Positions 48,400 to 49,963 of a stretch of DNA of 49,963 nt are shown one piece after another. The first letter of the stretch is position 1. Each line of letters starts with the position of its first letter. Under the pieces are notes generated by a model. The model was not told the origin of the DNA, searched no databases, and was given only the letters and a program-made list of their open reading frames with translations. Position numbers and translations under genes: made by a program. The DNA comes from Mycoplasmatota bacterium (lineage in GTDB: Bacteria > Bacillota_I > Bacilli_A > Izemoplasmatales > Hujiaoplasmataceae): positions 1-49,963 of the forward strand of contig JAQIBJ010000057.1 of NCBI GenBank assembly GCA_027859085.1, read 5' to 3'.

Positions 48400-49963
48400 T
48401 ATTCTCCGTTTCTACCATTAGTCTTTATAATATATTTTTCTATAAAATCTTTTATTGGAATTGGTCTTGATATATAGTACCCTTGAGCTGCATGACATTT
48501 ATTTAACTTAGAAAATTCTATTTGTTCTTTGGTTTCTGTACCTTCTACTATAATTTCTTTATCAAAACTTTTAATTAAATTCGCAATGATACTAAACATA
48601 TCACCATTGTCTTGGTCAGGATAGTTTTTTATGAAAGTCCTATCAATCTTCACTTTGTCTACCTCAATAGATTTCAAAGAATTAATTGATGAAAATCCTG
48701 TACCAAAATCATCAATTGCAATATTGATATTTTTCTTATGTAACTTTCCGATAATTCTATTGGTTTTATCGATGTTTTCTAAATAATTACTTTCAGTGAT
48801 TTCAAAAGTAAAATATTTTGCAGGAATCATGCCCTCTTCGATAATATGAAGAATACTATCCATAATATAATCATTTCCAAAATCAAAATTAGTAAGGTTT
48901 ATAGAAATTTTAAAATTCTTTGGCAAATTATCAACATAAGGTTTAAAGTCTTCAATGACTTTTCTGGCCACCATAATAGTCAATTGATTAATGTAAAAAC
49001 TATCCTCAATAATTGGTATAAATTCATTCGGCGGAACATTACCCAAATTAATATTATTCCATCTTAGTAAAGCTTCTACACCGGAAAAAGTATTATCCTC
49101 TAGGTTTTGTTGTACTTGATAGTGTAGATAAAATTCATCCATTGCAAACCCAGATTCTAACTCTTTAATAATATCGTTTTCTCGTTGAATAATATTTCTC
49201 ATATCATGATTGTAAATTAAATGTTTTAATTGTCGTTTGTGTTCAGAAACTTCTAAAACAGTTAATAATGAATCTAATAAATCTTCGATATTATTTGTTT
49301 CTTCATCTCCCATTGCAACAACAAACTGATGTGAAAATGATTGTTCAATGTTTGGCATATGACGATACGTTTCAATGAGTTGATCGAGTAAATCAATAAT
49401 ATGATTGAATTGATATCTTTCAATATTCGCATGAATCATCAAGTAATTTGTTTGTGGTATACATAAAATATAACGTGCATCTAAATTTTTCTTTAAAAAC
49501 AACGCAAAATCATAAGTTGAAGCATGCTCTAATTTAATCATCATCAAACATGTTTGATTGACGAGAAATTGTTGTTTTTTAAAGGCTCTCGCAAGGGTAT
49601 CAATCACTTTTCCGTTGACTTTAATGTATTTAATATAGTTTTCTAATTCAATTTCTGATTCTGAATAGATACCCAAGTAATGTTTAATTCTACCTCTTGA
49701 TGTTAATTCATGTCGCACACGTAAGTATTTTAATATACGTATACCGTCTTTTGTTTTGTTCCAAATGTTATCTTCATAGAAACTATCTTGTGTGATTTTA
49801 TTATAGTCCAAATCAATGCCAGTAATTCCAATAACATTTTTTGGATTTTTATTTTTCACTTCTTCTAATTGATATCCATAAAAATCTTCAAAGGCTTTGT
49901 TGACGTATTGAATCTCTCTTTCTTCATTTGTAATCATCACACCATCAATATTCTTATCTGATA
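48399..49963 (-). CDS. PAS-EAL cyclic-di-GMP phosphodiesterase (partial, runs off right edge)
   Basis: The frame is open to the last base. Codons before the GTG at 49940 read SDKNIDG, a normal PAS beginning, so the true start lies outside. The visible 521 residues hold a PAS domain, then a GGDEF-like region with no GGDEF motif (about residues 120-240), then an EAL domain. EAL motifs look complete: EALLRW, NLTNFDF, FEITES, IDDFGTG, KIDRTF, VEGTET and AQGYYISRP. It should hydrolyse cyclic di-GMP. It is coupled (TAATG) to the PAS-GGDEF gene, so the two probably form a synthesis/breakdown pair. Confidence 0.92.
   Translation of the reverse strand, partial: SDKNIDGVMITNEEREIQYVNKAFEDFYGYQLEEVKNKNPKNVIGITGIDLDYNKITQDSFYEDNIWNKTKDGIRILKYLRVRHELTSRGRIKHYLGIYSESEIELENYIKYIKVNGKVIDTLARAFKKQQFLVNQTCLMMIKLEHASTYDFALFLKKNLDARYILCIPQTNYLMIHANIERYQFNHIIDLLDQLIETYRHMPNIEQSFSHQFVVAMGDEETNNIEDLLDSLLTVLEVSEHKRQLKHLIYNHDMRNIIQRENDIIKELESGFAMDEFYLHYQVQQNLEDNTFSGVEALLRWNNINLGNVPPNEFIPIIEDSFYINQLTIMVARKVIEDFKPYVDNLPKNFKISINLTNFDFGNDYIMDSILHIIEEGMIPAKYFTFEITESNYLENIDKTNRIIGKLHKKNINIAIDDFGTGFSSINSLKSIEVDKVKIDRTFIKNYPDQDNGDMFSIIANLIKSFDKEIIVEGTETKEQIEFSKLNKCHAAQGYYISRPIPIKDFIEKYIIKTNGRNGE

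Overview
The window is AT-rich (about 30% GC by eye), densely coded DNA from a low-GC Bacillota/Mollicutes-type bacterium. Several gene neighbourhoods follow the Bacillus order (hup, der, rpsA-like, cmk; pgsA, recA, rny, ymdB, miaB, mutS, mutL, miaA). ClpB lacks its N-terminal domain, as in mycoplasmas. TGA is a true stop in at least five genes (cysE, addA, ymdB, the NUDIX gene and the thioredoxin-like gene), so the code is standard and Mycoplasma/Spiroplasma are excluded. A free-living, wall-poor lineage near Acholeplasma/Izemoplasmatales fits best, but this is inference. No tRNA, rRNA, CRISPR array, insertion sequence or prophage gene is visible, and no non-coding gap exceeds about 160 bp.

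Layout, left to right. 1-1734 (-): start of a phosphate-uptake operon, pstS then pstC (cut by the edge), under a candidate Pho box. 1877-8439 (-): hup on its own promoter, then efp, a CBS-domain transporter-like membrane protein, rluB, cmk, an S1-domain protein and der, with an attenuator-like hairpin and a second promoter on the way. 8580-8972 (+): a small membrane-anchored rhodanese-like protein, divergent from efp. 9001-17017 (-): miaA, mutL, mutS, an unrecognised tail-anchored protein and miaB. 17022-23287 (-): ymdB, NUDIX, rny, recA, pgsA, a YeeI-type YebC protein and cvfB. 23380-35339 (-): a tightly packed eight-gene array, addB-addA, two Sel1-repeat proteins, a two-gene membrane transporter, an M20 peptidase and a serine hydrolase. 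35423-37318 (-): an LtaS-type phosphoglycerol transferase. 37410-40634 (-): sulfur genes (cysE-cysK; cysteine desulfurase plus a mini-thioredoxin). 40743-41987 (-): an RCC1-repeat lipoprotein. 42074-43453 (-): dihydrolipoyl dehydrogenase, divergent from clpB (43609-45723, +), which carries a CIRCE operator over its promoter. 45742-49963 (-): two cyclic-di-GMP signalling proteins, the second cut by the right edge.

The most unusual item is PstS. Its two halves appear in swapped order behind an intact lipoprotein signal, which is what a circular permutation would give. Other points of note are a hairpin lying between the Shine-Dalgarno and the start codon of efp, the mixed addBA/Sel1/transport operon, a degenerate HD-GYP domain fused to an intact GGDEF domain, and the tail-anchored SAP-like protein beside mutS. 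Many promoters in the window share an extended -10 (TGATATAAT or TGTTATAAT).
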